A stretch of 64,000 bases of DNA from an uncultured Ruminococcus sp. (GCA_958403905.1 CATXZD010000001.1:186001-250000); one strand, 5' to 3'. Positions 43,026-51,784 are shown, numbered from the stretch's first letter. Notes: generated from the letters alone by a model not told the origin. Numbers and translations: made by a program.

Positions 43026-43964
43026 TTGAATATTTTAGAAAAAGTAAGCGGATTTTTCGGAAAATATATGGCTTTAATTGTGTTGGCTATTGCGGCGTTG
43101 TCCTTGTTTGTGCCAAAATCAACCATATGGATTCAAACAAGCTGGGTAAACTATCTTTTAATGATAGTTATGTTTGGTATGGGACTTACGTTAAAACTTG
43201 ATGATTTTAAGCTTGTGTTTACAAGACCTAAGGATATGATTATCGGTTGTGCGTCACAGTTTATAGTAATGCCTCTGCTTGCGTTCGGACTTTCAAAGTT
43301 ATTCGGTCTTGACGCTGCTCTTACGGCGGGAATGGTTCTTGTGGGAACCTGCCCGGGCGGAACGTCAAGCAATGTAATAACGTATTTGTCAAAAGGTGAT
43401 GTGGCATTATCCGTGGGTATGACAAGTGTAAATACCATTCTTGCTCCCTTTATTACGCCTGCTGTAACATATCTGCTTTTAAGGACTACGGTTTCCGTAG
43501 ATATGCTAAGTATGTTTTTATCCATAATACAGGTCGTTATAGTGCCGATAGTTCTTGGATTTATCATAAATAAGCTGGCAGGAAAATACACCCAAAGGCT
43601 TGTCAATGTACTGCCAATGGTTTCGGTTATTGCTATTTGCCTCATAGTTGCCGCTGTTGTTTCGCACAATTCGGAAAAAATATTAAGCACGGGAGTTGTG
43701 GTGTTTGCGGCTGTAATTCTCCATAATCTGATGGGATATCTCTGTGGATTCGGATTGGGAAAGATATTTGGAATGGGTGCGAAAAAAACAAAAGCCTTAT
43801 CGGTGGAAATCGGAATGCAAAATTCAGGATTGGCAACATCACTTGCAGGAACATCGTTTCCAGACCTCGCAATGGCAACTGTTCCGGGTGCAATATTTTC
43901 GGTATGGCATAACATTTCAGGTGCAATATTGGCGAATATTTACCAAAAATGGCAGGATAAGTAG
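43026..43964 (+). CDS. Bile acid:sodium symporter (BASS) family transporter
   Basis: The protein has 312 residues. The TTG at 43026 is chosen because AGGAAGTG lies 6 nt upstream; no ATG is near. Nine to ten hydrophobic segments are present. The BASS signatures LMIVMFGMGLTLKLDDFK, GTCPGGTSSNVITYLSKGD and EIGMQNSGLATSLA are all present. Bacterial members (PanS, YocS) take up organic acids such as ketopantoate by sodium symport; the substrate here is unknown. Transcribed alone from its own promoter. Confidence 0.9.
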   Translation: MNILEKVSGFFGKYMALIVLAIAALSLFVPKSTIWIQTSWVNYLLMIVMFGMGLTLKLDDFKLVFTRPKDMIIGCASQFIVMPLLAFGLSKLFGLDAALTAGMVLVGTCPGGTSSNVITYLSKGDVALSVGMTSVNTILAPFITPAVTYLLLRTTVSVDMLSMFLSIIQVVIVPIVLGFIINKLAGKYTQRLVNVLPMVSVIAICLIVAAVVSHNSEKILSTGVVVFAAVILHNLMGYLCGFGLGKIFGMGAKKTKALSVEIGMQNSGLATSLAGTSFPDLAMATVPGAIFSVWHNISGAILANIYQKWQDK

Positions 43965-44044
43965 TACTTATAAGCATTAGCAGTGAAATATGTTAAAATA
44001 AACACATCAAAAATATGAAACAAATTTACTCGGGAGGATATAAA

Positions 44045-44368
44045 ATGGCTTCAAGTAAAGAGTATCTTGAATATATTTTAGAGCAATTGTCACTTCTTGA
44101 TGAGATTTCGTACCGTGCGATGATGGGTGAGTACATAATCTATTACAAAGGAAGAATTGCAGGCGGAATTTATGATAACAGATTTCTTATAAAGCCTGTA
44201 AAGGCGGCTGTTGCATTTTTACCTGACGCACCTTTTGAAAAGCCTTATGAGAGCGCTAAAGAAATGATTTTGATAGAAGACACCGATAACAGGGAGTTTC
44301 TTGCAGAACTGTTCAATGCAATGTATGACGAGCTTACTGTTCCGAAAAAGAAAAACAGAAAGAAATAG
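44045..44368 (+). CDS. TfoX N-terminal-domain protein
   Basis: The protein has 107 residues; start 44045 follows CGGGAGG. The sequence YLEYILEQLSLLDEISYRAM then GEYIIYYKGRIAGGIYDNRF matches the TfoX/Sxy N-terminal domain, without the C-terminal domain. In proteobacteria TfoX activates competence genes; stand-alone N-terminal proteins in clostridia have no known function. It lies 11 nt upstream of a GyrI-like gene, so the two form an operon. Confidence 0.85.
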   Translation: MASSKEYLEYILEQLSLLDEISYRAMMGEYIIYYKGRIAGGIYDNRFLIKPVKAAVAFLPDAPFEKPYESAKEMILIEDTDNREFLAELFNAMYDELTVPKKKNRKK

Positions 44369-44379
44369 AGGATACAATT

Positions 44380-45012
44380 ATGTCATTTGATTACAAAAAA
44401 GAATACAAGGAATTCTATATGCCTCCCAAAAAGCCGACTATAGTCGAAGTTCCTGCAATGAATTATATTGCAGTCAGGGGAAAGGGCGACCCTAACGATG
44501 AAAACAGCGAGTATAAGCAGTCGATAGGCTTGCTCTACGCAATTGCCTTTACAATTAAGATGAGCAAAAAGGGCGATTACAGGATTGAAGGTTATTTTGA
44601 CTATGTTGTTCCTCCGCTTGAGGGCTTCTGGTGGCAGGACGGCGTTAACGGAATCGACTACATCCACAAGGAAGATTTTAAGTTTATTTCAATTATCCGT
44701 CTGCCCGATTTTGTCACGAAAAAGGATTTTGACTGGGCAGTTGAAGAGGCAACAAGAAAGAAGAAAATCGATTTTTCAAAGGTGGAGTTTCTTACATACA
44801 GCGAGGGTTTGTGCGTCCAGTGTATGCACATCGGAAGATATGATGACGAGCCGGCCACTGTCAGCTTAATGCACGAATATGCAAAAAACCAGGGATATGA
44901 AATTGATATAACCGACAAGCGTTTTCATCACGAAATCTATTTAAGCGACGCAAGGCGTGTTGCACCCGAAAAGCTGAAAACAGTAGTGCGGCACCCGATA
45001 AGGAAAAAGTAA
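44380..45012 (+). CDS. GyrI-like small-molecule-binding protein
   Basis: The protein has 210 residues. The pattern VEVPAMNYIAVRGKGDPNDE, YDYVVPPLEGFWW and AKNQGYEIDITDKRFHHEIY matches the GyrI-like (YdeE/Rob effector-like) SHS2 fold without a DNA-binding domain. Such proteins bind or hydrolyse hydrophobic or cationic small molecules. SD AGAGGA lies 8 nt before the ATG. It follows the TfoX-like gene by 11 nt and ends at a strong terminator. Confidence 0.88.
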   Translation: MSFDYKKEYKEFYMPPKKPTIVEVPAMNYIAVRGKGDPNDENSEYKQSIGLLYAIAFTIKMSKKGDYRIEGYFDYVVPPLEGFWWQDGVNGIDYIHKEDFKFISIIRLPDFVTKKDFDWAVEEATRKKKIDFSKVEFLTYSEGLCVQCMHIGRYDDEPATVSLMHEYAKNQGYEIDITDKRFHHEIYLSDARRVAPEKLKTVVRHPIRKK

Positions 45013-45021
45013 ATGAAAAGC

Positions 45022-45056
45022 AAAACGGAGTTGTTTCGACAACTCCGTTTTTATTA
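45022..45056. terminator. Strong shared terminator between convergent genes
   Basis: AAAACGGAGTTGT-TTCG-ACAACTCCGTTTT is a perfect 13-bp stem with a UUCG-type tetraloop and T-runs on both sides, serving the GyrI-like gene and the convergent glycosyltransferase. Confidence 0.92.
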
Positions 45057-45066
45057 TTGTGTAAAT

Positions 45067-46188
45067 TTAGTTTTTATATCCTGCCAGTTTTTCAGCCAAA
45101 TCACAAATGTCCGCAGCGGCTTTTGAGTTAATTTTTTTGCGTTGATTTTCTACCATATCAAAGCATGCTTTTTCATCATTGATAATTTTTATCGCATCTG
45201 TCAAGTCTTTTCTCGAAGTTTTACAGAATGTGCTCATACCGTTTTTACTGAAAAATTCGGCGTTTAGTGTTTCACAACCGGGAATTGCCGCTGTGTGCAG
45301 CATCGGTACTTTGCTGACAGCGGCTTCTGTTGAAGAAAGCCCTCCGGGCTTTGTGACAAACAAGTTTGCGGCTTTCATATATTCAGCCATATTTTCGGTA
45401 TATCCGAGAACGGTTACTTTCGGATAATCAGCGTTTTGCAGTTTATTATAAAGCTTTTTGTTGTTGCCGCAGATGATAATCAGTTCGGTGTTTTTATAAT
45501 CTGAAATAACGGAAGAAAGTATTTTAATCACCTTTTTAATTTCTCCGCCGCCCATGCTTCCGCCGCTTACAAGAATATATTTTTTGTTTAAATCAAGACC
45601 GAGCTTTTTTCGTATTATATCACGATTTGTGTTTTCCGAAAATCTGCTTAGAACGGGAATGCCGAGAGGATAAAGTTTTTCTTTCGGTATACCCTTGTTT
45701 ATGTAGTTGTCAGCTTGCTCAGACGAGGGGATAACATATACATCGCAGTTTGTTTCCTCTGTAAACGGAATACAGGTATAGTCAGTGCCGATAAACATTG
45801 TTTTCGGAACAGCAATTGAAGTGCTTTTCATATTTGTTATAATTTCAGCAGGAAACAGATGTGTCATAATGATTATATCAAAATGATTTTCAGTCAGATA
45901 TTCGCCCAGAGTTGAAACCATACGGCGATTAATAAAGTAAACGGGCGAACGAAATGGCAATTTTCTGTAAAGCTGACCTGCACCGTAAACGACGCCGAAA
46001 AAACGAGGCGCTTTCTGCGCAAGAGAAATATAGGCGTTGTTTATACAGCCTGCAAGCTTTTTGCTTCGAAGGTCATATGGATTAATCATAACGGCGTTAT
46101 GATTGCGGCGTTTCAACTCTTCTGTTATTGCTTTTCCGGCAGAATTGTGTCCTCCGCCGGTGCCGCATGAAAGAATTAACGCTTCCAT
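45067..46188 (-). CDS. MGDG synthase/UgtP-type glycosyltransferase
   Basis: The protein has 373 residues. The N-terminal ALILSCGTGGGHNSAGKAI is the acceptor-binding loop of the monogalactosyldiacylglycerol synthase / processive diacylglycerol glucosyltransferase family (GT28). The C-terminal nucleotide-sugar site shows ILVSGGSMGGGEIKKVI and LFVTKPGGLSSTEAAVSKVP. It adds sugar from a UDP-sugar to diacylglycerol in the membrane. Its 5' end overlaps plsY by 13 nt, so glycerolipid acylation and glycolipid synthesis are cotranscribed. Confidence 0.9.
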   Translation of the reverse strand: MEALILSCGTGGGHNSAGKAITEELKRRNHNAVMINPYDLRSKKLAGCINNAYISLAQKAPRFFGVVYGAGQLYRKLPFRSPVYFINRRMVSTLGEYLTENHFDIIIMTHLFPAEIITNMKSTSIAVPKTMFIGTDYTCIPFTEETNCDVYVIPSSEQADNYINKGIPKEKLYPLGIPVLSRFSENTNRDIIRKKLGLDLNKKYILVSGGSMGGGEIKKVIKILSSVISDYKNTELIIICGNNKKLYNKLQNADYPKVTVLGYTENMAEYMKAANLFVTKPGGLSSTEAAVSKVPMLHTAAIPGCETLNAEFFSKNGMSTFCKTSRKDLTDAIKIINDEKACFDMVENQRKKINSKAAADICDLAEKLAGYKN

Positions 46189-46793
46189 AACAAACTAACC
46201 TCCGGCTTTTCTCTTTTTTCTTTGCTGAAAAGGAGCTTTAAAATGACTACCGCTGTAATCAGAAAAAAGCCAACGCAAATTGCCGGCTCTTTTACTAAAA
46301 ATAAAATACAGACAAGAGCGCTTACATAGGAAACAAATGTGCGGTGAAAGTGCGGAGAAATTCTTAGAACGACTGAAAAGAGGATAAAGAAAAACACAAG
46401 GATAGCAAGCGGTTGCCAAAACGGCAAAAGACCAAGCAGGCAGCCAAAGCTTACGGCAATTCCTTTGCCTCCTCTGAATTTGAAAAATACCGGAAAGGCA
46501 TGGCCGATGACGGGTGCAGCAATTATCAGAGCTGTTGAAATAACATCGGGAAATATCGGCTCGGACTGATGAATAAAAAATGAAACAGGAAGAAATCCCT
46601 TTGCAAGGTCAAAAATAAGCGTAAGAATACCGCAATTGAATCCGCCGTACATAAATGCGTTTGCTGCGCCGGGATTTTTATCCTTGCTGTTTTCAATTAT
46701 ATTATCTTTTTTAAATAATCGGGCAAAAATACGGGCATACAATATACTGCCAGAAAAATAGCCTAACAATATAAAACCGATTGTTTTTAGCAT
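46176..46793 (-). CDS. plsY: Glycerol-3-phosphate acyltransferase PlsY
   Basis: The protein has 205 residues with five or more hydrophobic segments. The three PlsY motifs are present: GYFSGSILYARIFA, KDKNPGAANAFMYGG and GHAFPVFFKFRGGKGIAVSFG. It transfers an acyl group from acyl phosphate to glycerol-3-phosphate, the first step of phospholipid synthesis. SD AAGTGAG precedes the ATG. The gene heads a two-gene operon with the glycosyltransferase and has a good upstream promoter. Confidence 0.93.
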   Translation of the reverse strand: MLKTIGFILLGYFSGSILYARIFARLFKKDNIIENSKDKNPGAANAFMYGGFNCGILTLIFDLAKGFLPVSFFIHQSEPIFPDVISTALIIAAPVIGHAFPVFFKFRGGKGIAVSFGCLLGLLPFWQPLAILVFFFILFSVVLRISPHFHRTFVSYVSALVCILFLVKEPAICVGFFLITAVVILKLLFSKEKREKPEVSLLWKR

Positions 46794-46862
46794 AATTATC
46801 TCACTTCGCTTAAAGTCGAAAATAACAATTCAAAAGAGTATGATTTAAATTTGTTAGCAAGC

Positions 46863-46892
46863 AGTATATCACAAATTGTTGTTTAATGTCAA
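46863..46892 (-). promoter_or_regulatory. Promoter of the plsY operon
   Basis: On the minus strand TTGACA, an 18-bp spacer and TATACT with an extended -10 TGA. It lies about 70 nt before the plsY start. Confidence 0.78.
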
Positions 46893-46976
46893 GATATTGC
46901 GAAATAAATAACAGGTGAATTATGTAAGGAGATAATTTGTAATTTTGTGTTTAAAACTATTTTCATTCTAAAGTAA

Positions 46977-47005
46977 TTGACTAATTCTGTCTAATATATT
47001 AAAAT
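46977..47005 (+). promoter_or_regulatory. Promoter of the PurF-like gene
   Basis: TTGACT, 17 bp, TAAAAT. Confidence 0.7.
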
Positions 47006-47107
47006 AGTATTGGTACTAAACTCTTATAAATTACGCGTGTTTTAAAACTTGAGTTTAGTTTAAATCATCTTGTAATAAAAATTTAGAAATACAAAGGGGT
47101 ACAACTT

Positions 47108-48511
47108 ATGGGTGGATTTTTTGCAGTTGCATCAAAGGAATCGTGTGTTCTGGACTTGTTTTACGGTACCGACTATCATTCTCATCTCGGCACAAGGCGA
47201 GGCGGTATGGCTGTTCACGGAGAAAACGGATTTTCCCGTGCAATTCATAACATTCAGAATTCTCCGTTCCGCACAAAGTTTGAGCGTGACGTTGAAGAGC
47301 TTGAGGGCAACCTCGGAATAGGCTGTATTTCAGACTTTGAGCCGCAGCCGCTTCTTGTTCATTCGCACCTCGGCAGCTTTGCAATTACAACTGTCGGAAA
47401 AATCAACAATTCCGATGAACTTATAAACGAGTGCTACAATAACGGCAATACTCATTTTCTTGAAATGAGCGGAGGCACAATCAACCCTACCGAAATTACG
47501 GCTGCACTTATTAATCAGAAGTCGTCAATTGTCGAGGGACTGAGATTTGCTCAGGAGAAAATCAACGGTTCAATGACTATTCTTCTGCTTACCTCAAAAG
47601 GAATCTATGCCGCCCGTGACAGGCTCGGACGTACTCCCATTATTATAGGAAAAAAGGATGGAGCTTATTGCGCTTCGTTTGAAAGCTTTGCTTATCTCAA
47701 TCTGGGTTATGAGGATTGCAAGGAACTCGGTCCTGCCGAAATTGTGTTTATGACCCCCGAAGGTGTTGAAACCGTAAGCCCTGCCGGCAAAGAAATGAAA
47801 ATTTGCTCATTTTTATGGGTTTATTACGGCTATCCGACCTCTTGCTATGAGGGCGTAAACGTCGAGCAGATGCGCTACGAGTGCGGACGTTTGCTTGCAA
47901 AAAGAGACGACGTAACGCCCGACGTTGTTGCAGGTGTTCCCGATTCGGGAATTGCTCACGCAGTCGGCTATTCAAACGAAACAAAAATTCCGTTTACACG
48001 TCCGTTTATAAAATATACGCCGACGTGGCCCCGTTCATTTATGCCTACTAATCAGAAACAGAGAAATAAAATTGCGCATATGAAGCTTATTCCCGTTAAA
48101 AAGTTGATTGAAAACAAACGCCTTTTGCTGATTGACGATTCAATTGTAAGAGGAACTCAGCTTCGGGAAACTACCGAATTTTTGTATAACAGCGGAGCAA
48201 AAGAGGTTCATATCCGTCCGGCGTGTCCTCCTATTATGTTCGGCTGTAAGTATCTTAACTTTTCTCGCTCAACATCAGAGCTTGATTTAATTGCACGCAG
48301 AGTAATTTTACGACGTGAGGGCGATAATGCAGATAAAATGCTTTCGGATTATGCAGATCCCACGAGCACAAACTACTGTGAAATGATTGAAGAAATCCGC
48401 AAAGAGCTTAACTTTACTTCGCTTCGCTATCATCGCCTTGACGATATGCTTGACTCAATCGGAATTTCTCCGTGTAAGCTTTGCACCTACTGCTGGAACG
48501 GCAAAGAGTAA
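47108..48511 (+). CDS. PurF-like amidophosphoribosyltransferase lacking the glutaminase nucleophile
   Basis: The protein has 467 residues. The C-terminal phosphoribosyltransferase part is intact: VAGVPDSGIAHAVGYS, RSFMPTNQKQRNKIAHMKL, the PRPP loop LLLIDDSIVRGTQLRETT (about 338-355) and a C-terminal CKLCTYCWNG cysteine cluster like that of iron-sulfur PurF. In canonical PurF the chain begins MCG(V/I)FG, with Cys as N-terminal nucleophile; here it begins MGGFFAVAS, so Cys is Gly. The glutamine-site motif G(H)xRYxTxG is also changed, to GIGCISDFEPQP. I infer a paralog that cannot use glutamine in the normal way, perhaps ammonia-dependent or regulatory. No other pur gene is next to it. Confidence 0.85.
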   Translation: MGGFFAVASKESCVLDLFYGTDYHSHLGTRRGGMAVHGENGFSRAIHNIQNSPFRTKFERDVEELEGNLGIGCISDFEPQPLLVHSHLGSFAITTVGKINNSDELINECYNNGNTHFLEMSGGTINPTEITAALINQKSSIVEGLRFAQEKINGSMTILLLTSKGIYAARDRLGRTPIIIGKKDGAYCASFESFAYLNLGYEDCKELGPAEIVFMTPEGVETVSPAGKEMKICSFLWVYYGYPTSCYEGVNVEQMRYECGRLLAKRDDVTPDVVAGVPDSGIAHAVGYSNETKIPFTRPFIKYTPTWPRSFMPTNQKQRNKIAHMKLIPVKKLIENKRLLLIDDSIVRGTQLRETTEFLYNSGAKEVHIRPACPPIMFGCKYLNFSRSTSELDLIARRVILRREGDNADKMLSDYADPTSTNYCEMIEEIRKELNFTSLRYHRLDDMLDSIGISPCKLCTYCWNGKE

Positions 48512-48556
48512 TTTAAAATTATACAGTTATACGTCTAAAGCGTATACTATAGATAA

Positions 48557-48590
48557 CACCCCCACCGTATTGGTAGGGGTGCTTTTTTGC
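48557..48590 (+). terminator. Terminator of the PurF-like gene
   Basis: CACCCCCACC pairs with GGTAGGGGTG around GTATT (one C-A mismatch), followed by CTTTTTTG. Confidence 0.85.
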
Positions 48591-48663
48591 GCCATTTTGC
48601 CATGACAATGTGAAATCGGGCCATTAAGATTGTCTATTTTTAATCGGATATCAGTATGAATTA

Positions 48664-49560
48664 TCAGTCCTTAAAAATACTCAGGATTTCTTCCTTGTGC
48701 GCCATAATTGCGTCATAGCCTTCCTGAATCGTTTCGTCAACATTGTCAATTGAAAACAGCTGAGTGTTTTCGTTGTTGATTTGAACGGCAAGATCAGCCA
48801 TTTCCATTGATTTTCTTGTTCCGTCAATTGAATAAACGTCAAGCGCGCGCCATATAACCTTGATAAGTCCGTCAAGACCTGCGTCGGGGTCGTAATTCAT
48901 AATGTCAAAGCCGATAGCAAGCACCTTGCCCACACCCATATCACGCAAAATTTTTACGGGCAGGTTGTCCTTTGAGCCGCCGTCAATAAAATTGTACTTG
49001 TCGTATGTGCAGGTTGTGTATATTGCAGGAAATGACATACTTGCACGAACGGCAATTTCAAGCGGTGCGTCGCATATATAATGTATATGTTCATTTTCAA
49101 GATGTTCGTCCTCGGTTGTGAAAATACACTCGTCTGTTGTCAGCGTGTCAACTGTGCAGATTGAAAGGTTAATCGGCAAATCACGAAAGCCTTTTATACC
49201 TTTTATATCCATAATTTCCCTGATTACGTCAGAAATCAGCTCGCCCGATTTAATGCCGTCCTTTTGGATTTTTTTGTTGAGAATAAACTGCGCAAGCGCC
49301 TTGAAAATCAGACCGTTGTCAATTTCGGCAAGAGTTTTCCAGTGCTTCTTAGCCAAATCACGCATTTCCTCGGCGGTAAATCCCATCGCCATAATTGCCG
49401 CCATACAGGCGCCGGAGCTTGTTCCCGAAACATATTGGGGGTGTATTCCAAGCTCGTAAAGGGCCTTGACTGCGCCGATGTGGGCAATTCCCTGTAAACC
49501 GCCTCCGGAAAGTGCAATTCCTATTGAGTTTTGTCTGTCCTGTTTTTGCAAAATTATCAC
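48664..49560 (-). CDS. Patatin-like phospholipase
   Basis: The protein has 298 residues. Patatin features: oxyanion loop ALSGGGLQGIAHIGAV (about 16-31), nucleophile elbow GTSSGA (Ser about 48) and the catalytic Asp in FIDGGSKDNLPV (about 201). A GTG start follows SD AAGGAATTAG. No signal peptide, so it acts in the cytoplasm or at the inner membrane face as a lipid acyl hydrolase of the RssA type. It starts 23 nt after the glycosyltransferase gene on the same strand. Confidence 0.9.
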   Translation of the reverse strand: MIILQKQDRQNSIGIALSGGGLQGIAHIGAVKALYELGIHPQYVSGTSSGACMAAIMAMGFTAEEMRDLAKKHWKTLAEIDNGLIFKALAQFILNKKIQKDGIKSGELISDVIREIMDIKGIKGFRDLPINLSICTVDTLTTDECIFTTEDEHLENEHIHYICDAPLEIAVRASMSFPAIYTTCTYDKYNFIDGGSKDNLPVKILRDMGVGKVLAIGFDIMNYDPDAGLDGLIKVIWRALDVYSIDGTRKSMEMADLAVQINNENTQLFSIDNVDETIQEGYDAIMAHKEEILSIFKD

Positions 49561-49583
49561 CTAATTCCTTATCCCGAACCACT

Positions 49584-51317
49584 TTACTTATAAAAGCGGT
49601 AGACGTTGCAGTATGACTCGGTTTCAACAAAATAATCATACCAGTTGTAGAAATCGTCAAAGCTGTAGTCGACCTGAATAAGCTCATGGTTCTTAAATTC
49701 TGTATTTTCCGTAATGTATTTTATAGTGCTGTCGTTATCGACAAGACGTGAAATGTAAACCGTAACCTCGGAAAGGTTTGAAAGCTTTTCATCGGTTGCC
49801 AGCGCCGACATACTGTCTTTTGTTTCTTTTCCTGTGTCGCCGTTGAACATATATGCCTTTGCAAGTTCGGAAATTTTTCCTTTTGTTACAATACCTCTGT
49901 TGCTCGCAAAACTTTCAAGCTCGTCACCGAGTGTTTTCGACATTTGCGAGGTTTGCACAATCATTGTGCTGTCATAGTTCATAAACTTGTCAATGCACTT
50001 GTTCCATTCAAGCATAGCTGTTCCGATAAACACACAGTTGTCTGTTTTGGTGTTATAAAGATTTGTTTTGCCGTAGGTGTAGTACGGAGTTACCGTACAG
50101 AATGCAATTGCGCTTGCCAGCATAATGCTTGCAGGAAGCACAAGGTGTACTTTTTGGTTTTTAATCAGCGCGAATATTTTAATGAATGCAAATGTAAACA
50201 GCATTGAAATCAGCGGAAGAGAAGCCATAACGTATCTGTCGCTGTTAAACGGCGATACAAGCGAGATTCCGATAAAATAAACCAAAGCAGGTATAATAAT
50301 AAACATAGCTTTGCGGTTAAGCTTGTGTTTTTTTACAAAACGGAAGTAAATACCACCGCCGACTGCAAAAACCGAGCATAGCGCAAACAGCCATATTTGA
50401 TTTAAGAACAAATCCTTTGAAATTATTTGAATGTATGTGCAGAGCTTGTAAACAACATATGTAAAAACGGTGACTAATTCAAGCCCGGATATGTCAAGCG
50501 AGCCGAAACCCCTGTTGCCTCCAAGCACATTTGAGATAATGTACGGATAAATGCAAAGTGCAATGACTGCGCCGATAACTGCGGCAATAATGTATTTTAC
50601 AAGGTCTTTGATGTTTTTCTCCTTGATTTTGAAAACAAGAAAAACAAGTCCGGTTAAGCCTGCAAACAAAATGAAATAGTATTGAGTGAGTATGCCGAGA
50701 ATTACAATAAGCGTAAGCATAAGATAGTCAGACAGCTTTACCGTGTTTTTCTTTTCATACATAACAATACTCATATACAAAAATGCAAGCACAAAGAACG
50801 TAAGTGTTGCATACATTCGCAGATAAATTGTGGTTGTAATGCATGCAATGCTAAACGCATAAGCGCCCGAGGCTATAAGCGCATACAGATTATTGCCTGT
50901 AACCTTTTTGCCGATTTTAAACAGCAGAACAAGTATGCCGGCCATAGCAAGTATGTTGATTGAATATGCAAGCCACTTGCTGAAAACTCCGGGAAACAGA
51001 GAACATACGGTATGCACCAGCGCATAATAAAGCGGAGGGTGAGATGCGTCAATAATCTGATTTTCATAAACCTGAGCGTAGTCGAAACGATGCTCTTCAC
51101 TTACGGCAAGATATTCATTAAAGTCCTTGGGACTGTTCCAGCCTCCGTCAACGTTTAATTGCTTTGATGAGTTTGCAAGATTATAGGTCAACAGCTCGTC
51201 CTCATGAAAGCCCTGCTTTGTTGCCATATAAAATGTGCTGATTGCAAGGCTGAGAATAATTATAACAGAAAGAATAATGCCGGCTTTTTTGTTATCAATT
51301 TTCATAAGCTTATCCAT
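49584..51317 (-). CDS. GT-C family membrane glycosyltransferase (GT39/ArnT-like)
   Basis: The protein has 577 residues. About ten hydrophobic segments form the first 420 residues, followed by a 150-residue extracytoplasmic domain. The first loop has the catalytic-type acidic motif GFHEDELLTYNLA (about 36-48), and DASHPPLYYALVHTV (about 90-104) is the typical second motif. Such enzymes transfer sugars from polyprenyl phosphate to protein or glycan acceptors outside the cell. SD AAGGAAAA lies before the ATG. It heads an operon with the patatin gene; the acceptor is unknown. Confidence 0.85.
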   Translation of the reverse strand: MDKLMKIDNKKAGIILSVIIILSLAISTFYMATKQGFHEDELLTYNLANSSKQLNVDGGWNSPKDFNEYLAVSEEHRFDYAQVYENQIIDASHPPLYYALVHTVCSLFPGVFSKWLAYSINILAMAGILVLLFKIGKKVTGNNLYALIASGAYAFSIACITTTIYLRMYATLTFFVLAFLYMSIVMYEKKNTVKLSDYLMLTLIVILGILTQYYFILFAGLTGLVFLVFKIKEKNIKDLVKYIIAAVIGAVIALCIYPYIISNVLGGNRGFGSLDISGLELVTVFTYVVYKLCTYIQIISKDLFLNQIWLFALCSVFAVGGGIYFRFVKKHKLNRKAMFIIIPALVYFIGISLVSPFNSDRYVMASLPLISMLFTFAFIKIFALIKNQKVHLVLPASIMLASAIAFCTVTPYYTYGKTNLYNTKTDNCVFIGTAMLEWNKCIDKFMNYDSTMIVQTSQMSKTLGDELESFASNRGIVTKGKISELAKAYMFNGDTGKETKDSMSALATDEKLSNLSEVTVYISRLVDNDSTIKYITENTEFKNHELIQVDYSFDDFYNWYDYFVETESYCNVYRFYK

Positions 51318-51370
51318 TAGTATTTTCCTTTTAAATTAATTTTAGTTTATTTGAACTATGTATATAATAC

Positions 51371-51400
51371 ATTATATCATACATTAAGTACAAATCACAA
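51371..51400 (-). promoter_or_regulatory. Promoter of the glycosyltransferase-patatin operon
   Basis: On the minus strand TTGTGA, 18 bp and TATAAT with extended -10 TGA. Confidence 0.68.
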
Positions 51401-51471
51401 TATATTTTATTAATTTTTTGTACGTAAATTGATCCAGATTGTCGTTAAGGTTATGTTGTTAATAATTAAGC

Positions 51472-51638
51472 AACCACTGATTAAATTACGCATAAACGCT
51501 GTTTGCACATCTTGCTTGCATATTTTCCGCCATATTGCCCAAAATTCTGCACACAGGCGTCAGCCTGCGCACAATATTTTAAGCAATCTGACGAAAAATC
51601 TGTCGGCGCAATATGTACAAACAATTTAATCATTGTTT
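51472..51638. repeat. 167-bp imperfect palindrome (MITE-like element)
   Basis: The ends AACCACTGATTAAATT and AATTTAATCATTGTTT are inverted repeats with 14 of 16 matches. The inner arms also pair along most of their length: the left arm from TGTTTGCACATCTTGC matches the reverse complement of the right arm, TGTTTGTACATATTGC, down to a central CAGGC-GTCA-GCCTG hairpin. The whole element could fold as one long hairpin. No coding capacity. Confidence 0.7.
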
Positions 51639-51663
51639 ACTTAACATATAAAAATATTTTTGC

Positions 51664-51742
51664 TTTACAAAAAATTTACGAACAATTGACGAAATTGTCA
51701 AACTTTACATACTTTTTACAATTCGTTTACAAATGCATTACG
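51664..51742 (+). promoter_or_regulatory. Pho box: 11-bp-phased TTTACA repeats
   Basis: TTTACA-like hexamers begin at 51664, 51675, 51686 (TTTACA, TTTACG, TTGACG) and at 51704, 51715, 51726, 51737 (TTTACA three times, then ATTACG), each 11 bp from the last within its run. PhoP/PhoB response regulators bind direct repeats of this type with 11-bp period. The last repeat ends 9 bp before the -10 box, replacing a -35 box. Confidence 0.75.
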
Positions 51743-51751
51743 TTGCTTTTA

Positions 51752-51757
51752 TATGAT
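51752..51757 (+). promoter_or_regulatory. -10 box of the Na/Pi transporter gene
   Basis: TATGAT, 27 nt before the start codon, with no consensus -35; the Pho box occupies that place. Confidence 0.6.
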
Positions 51758-51784
51758 TTGTGTTATAAAGGAGAGTAAGGATTT

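Larger units (their letters stand above)
46794..47107. other. Divergent promoter region between plsY and the PurF-like gene
   Basis: These 314 bp contain one promoter in each direction (46863-46892 minus; 46977-47005 plus). Nothing else is recognised; the right half is an untranslated leader of about 95 nt for the PurF-like gene without a visible riboswitch. Confidence 0.6.
51318..51784. other. Intergenic region with glycosyltransferase promoter, palindromic element and Pho box
   Basis: The 467 bp contain, from left to right, the minus-strand glycosyltransferase promoter (51371-51400), a 167-bp imperfect palindrome (51472-51638) and a Pho-box promoter for the Na/Pi transporter (51664-51757). 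Short frames over the palindrome are not supported as genes. Confidence 0.7.

Noticed and set aside
47006..47107. Purine or PRPP riboswitch before the PurF-like gene
   Set aside because: The leader is short and AT-rich with no paired helices resembling a known purine-related riboswitch and no terminator.
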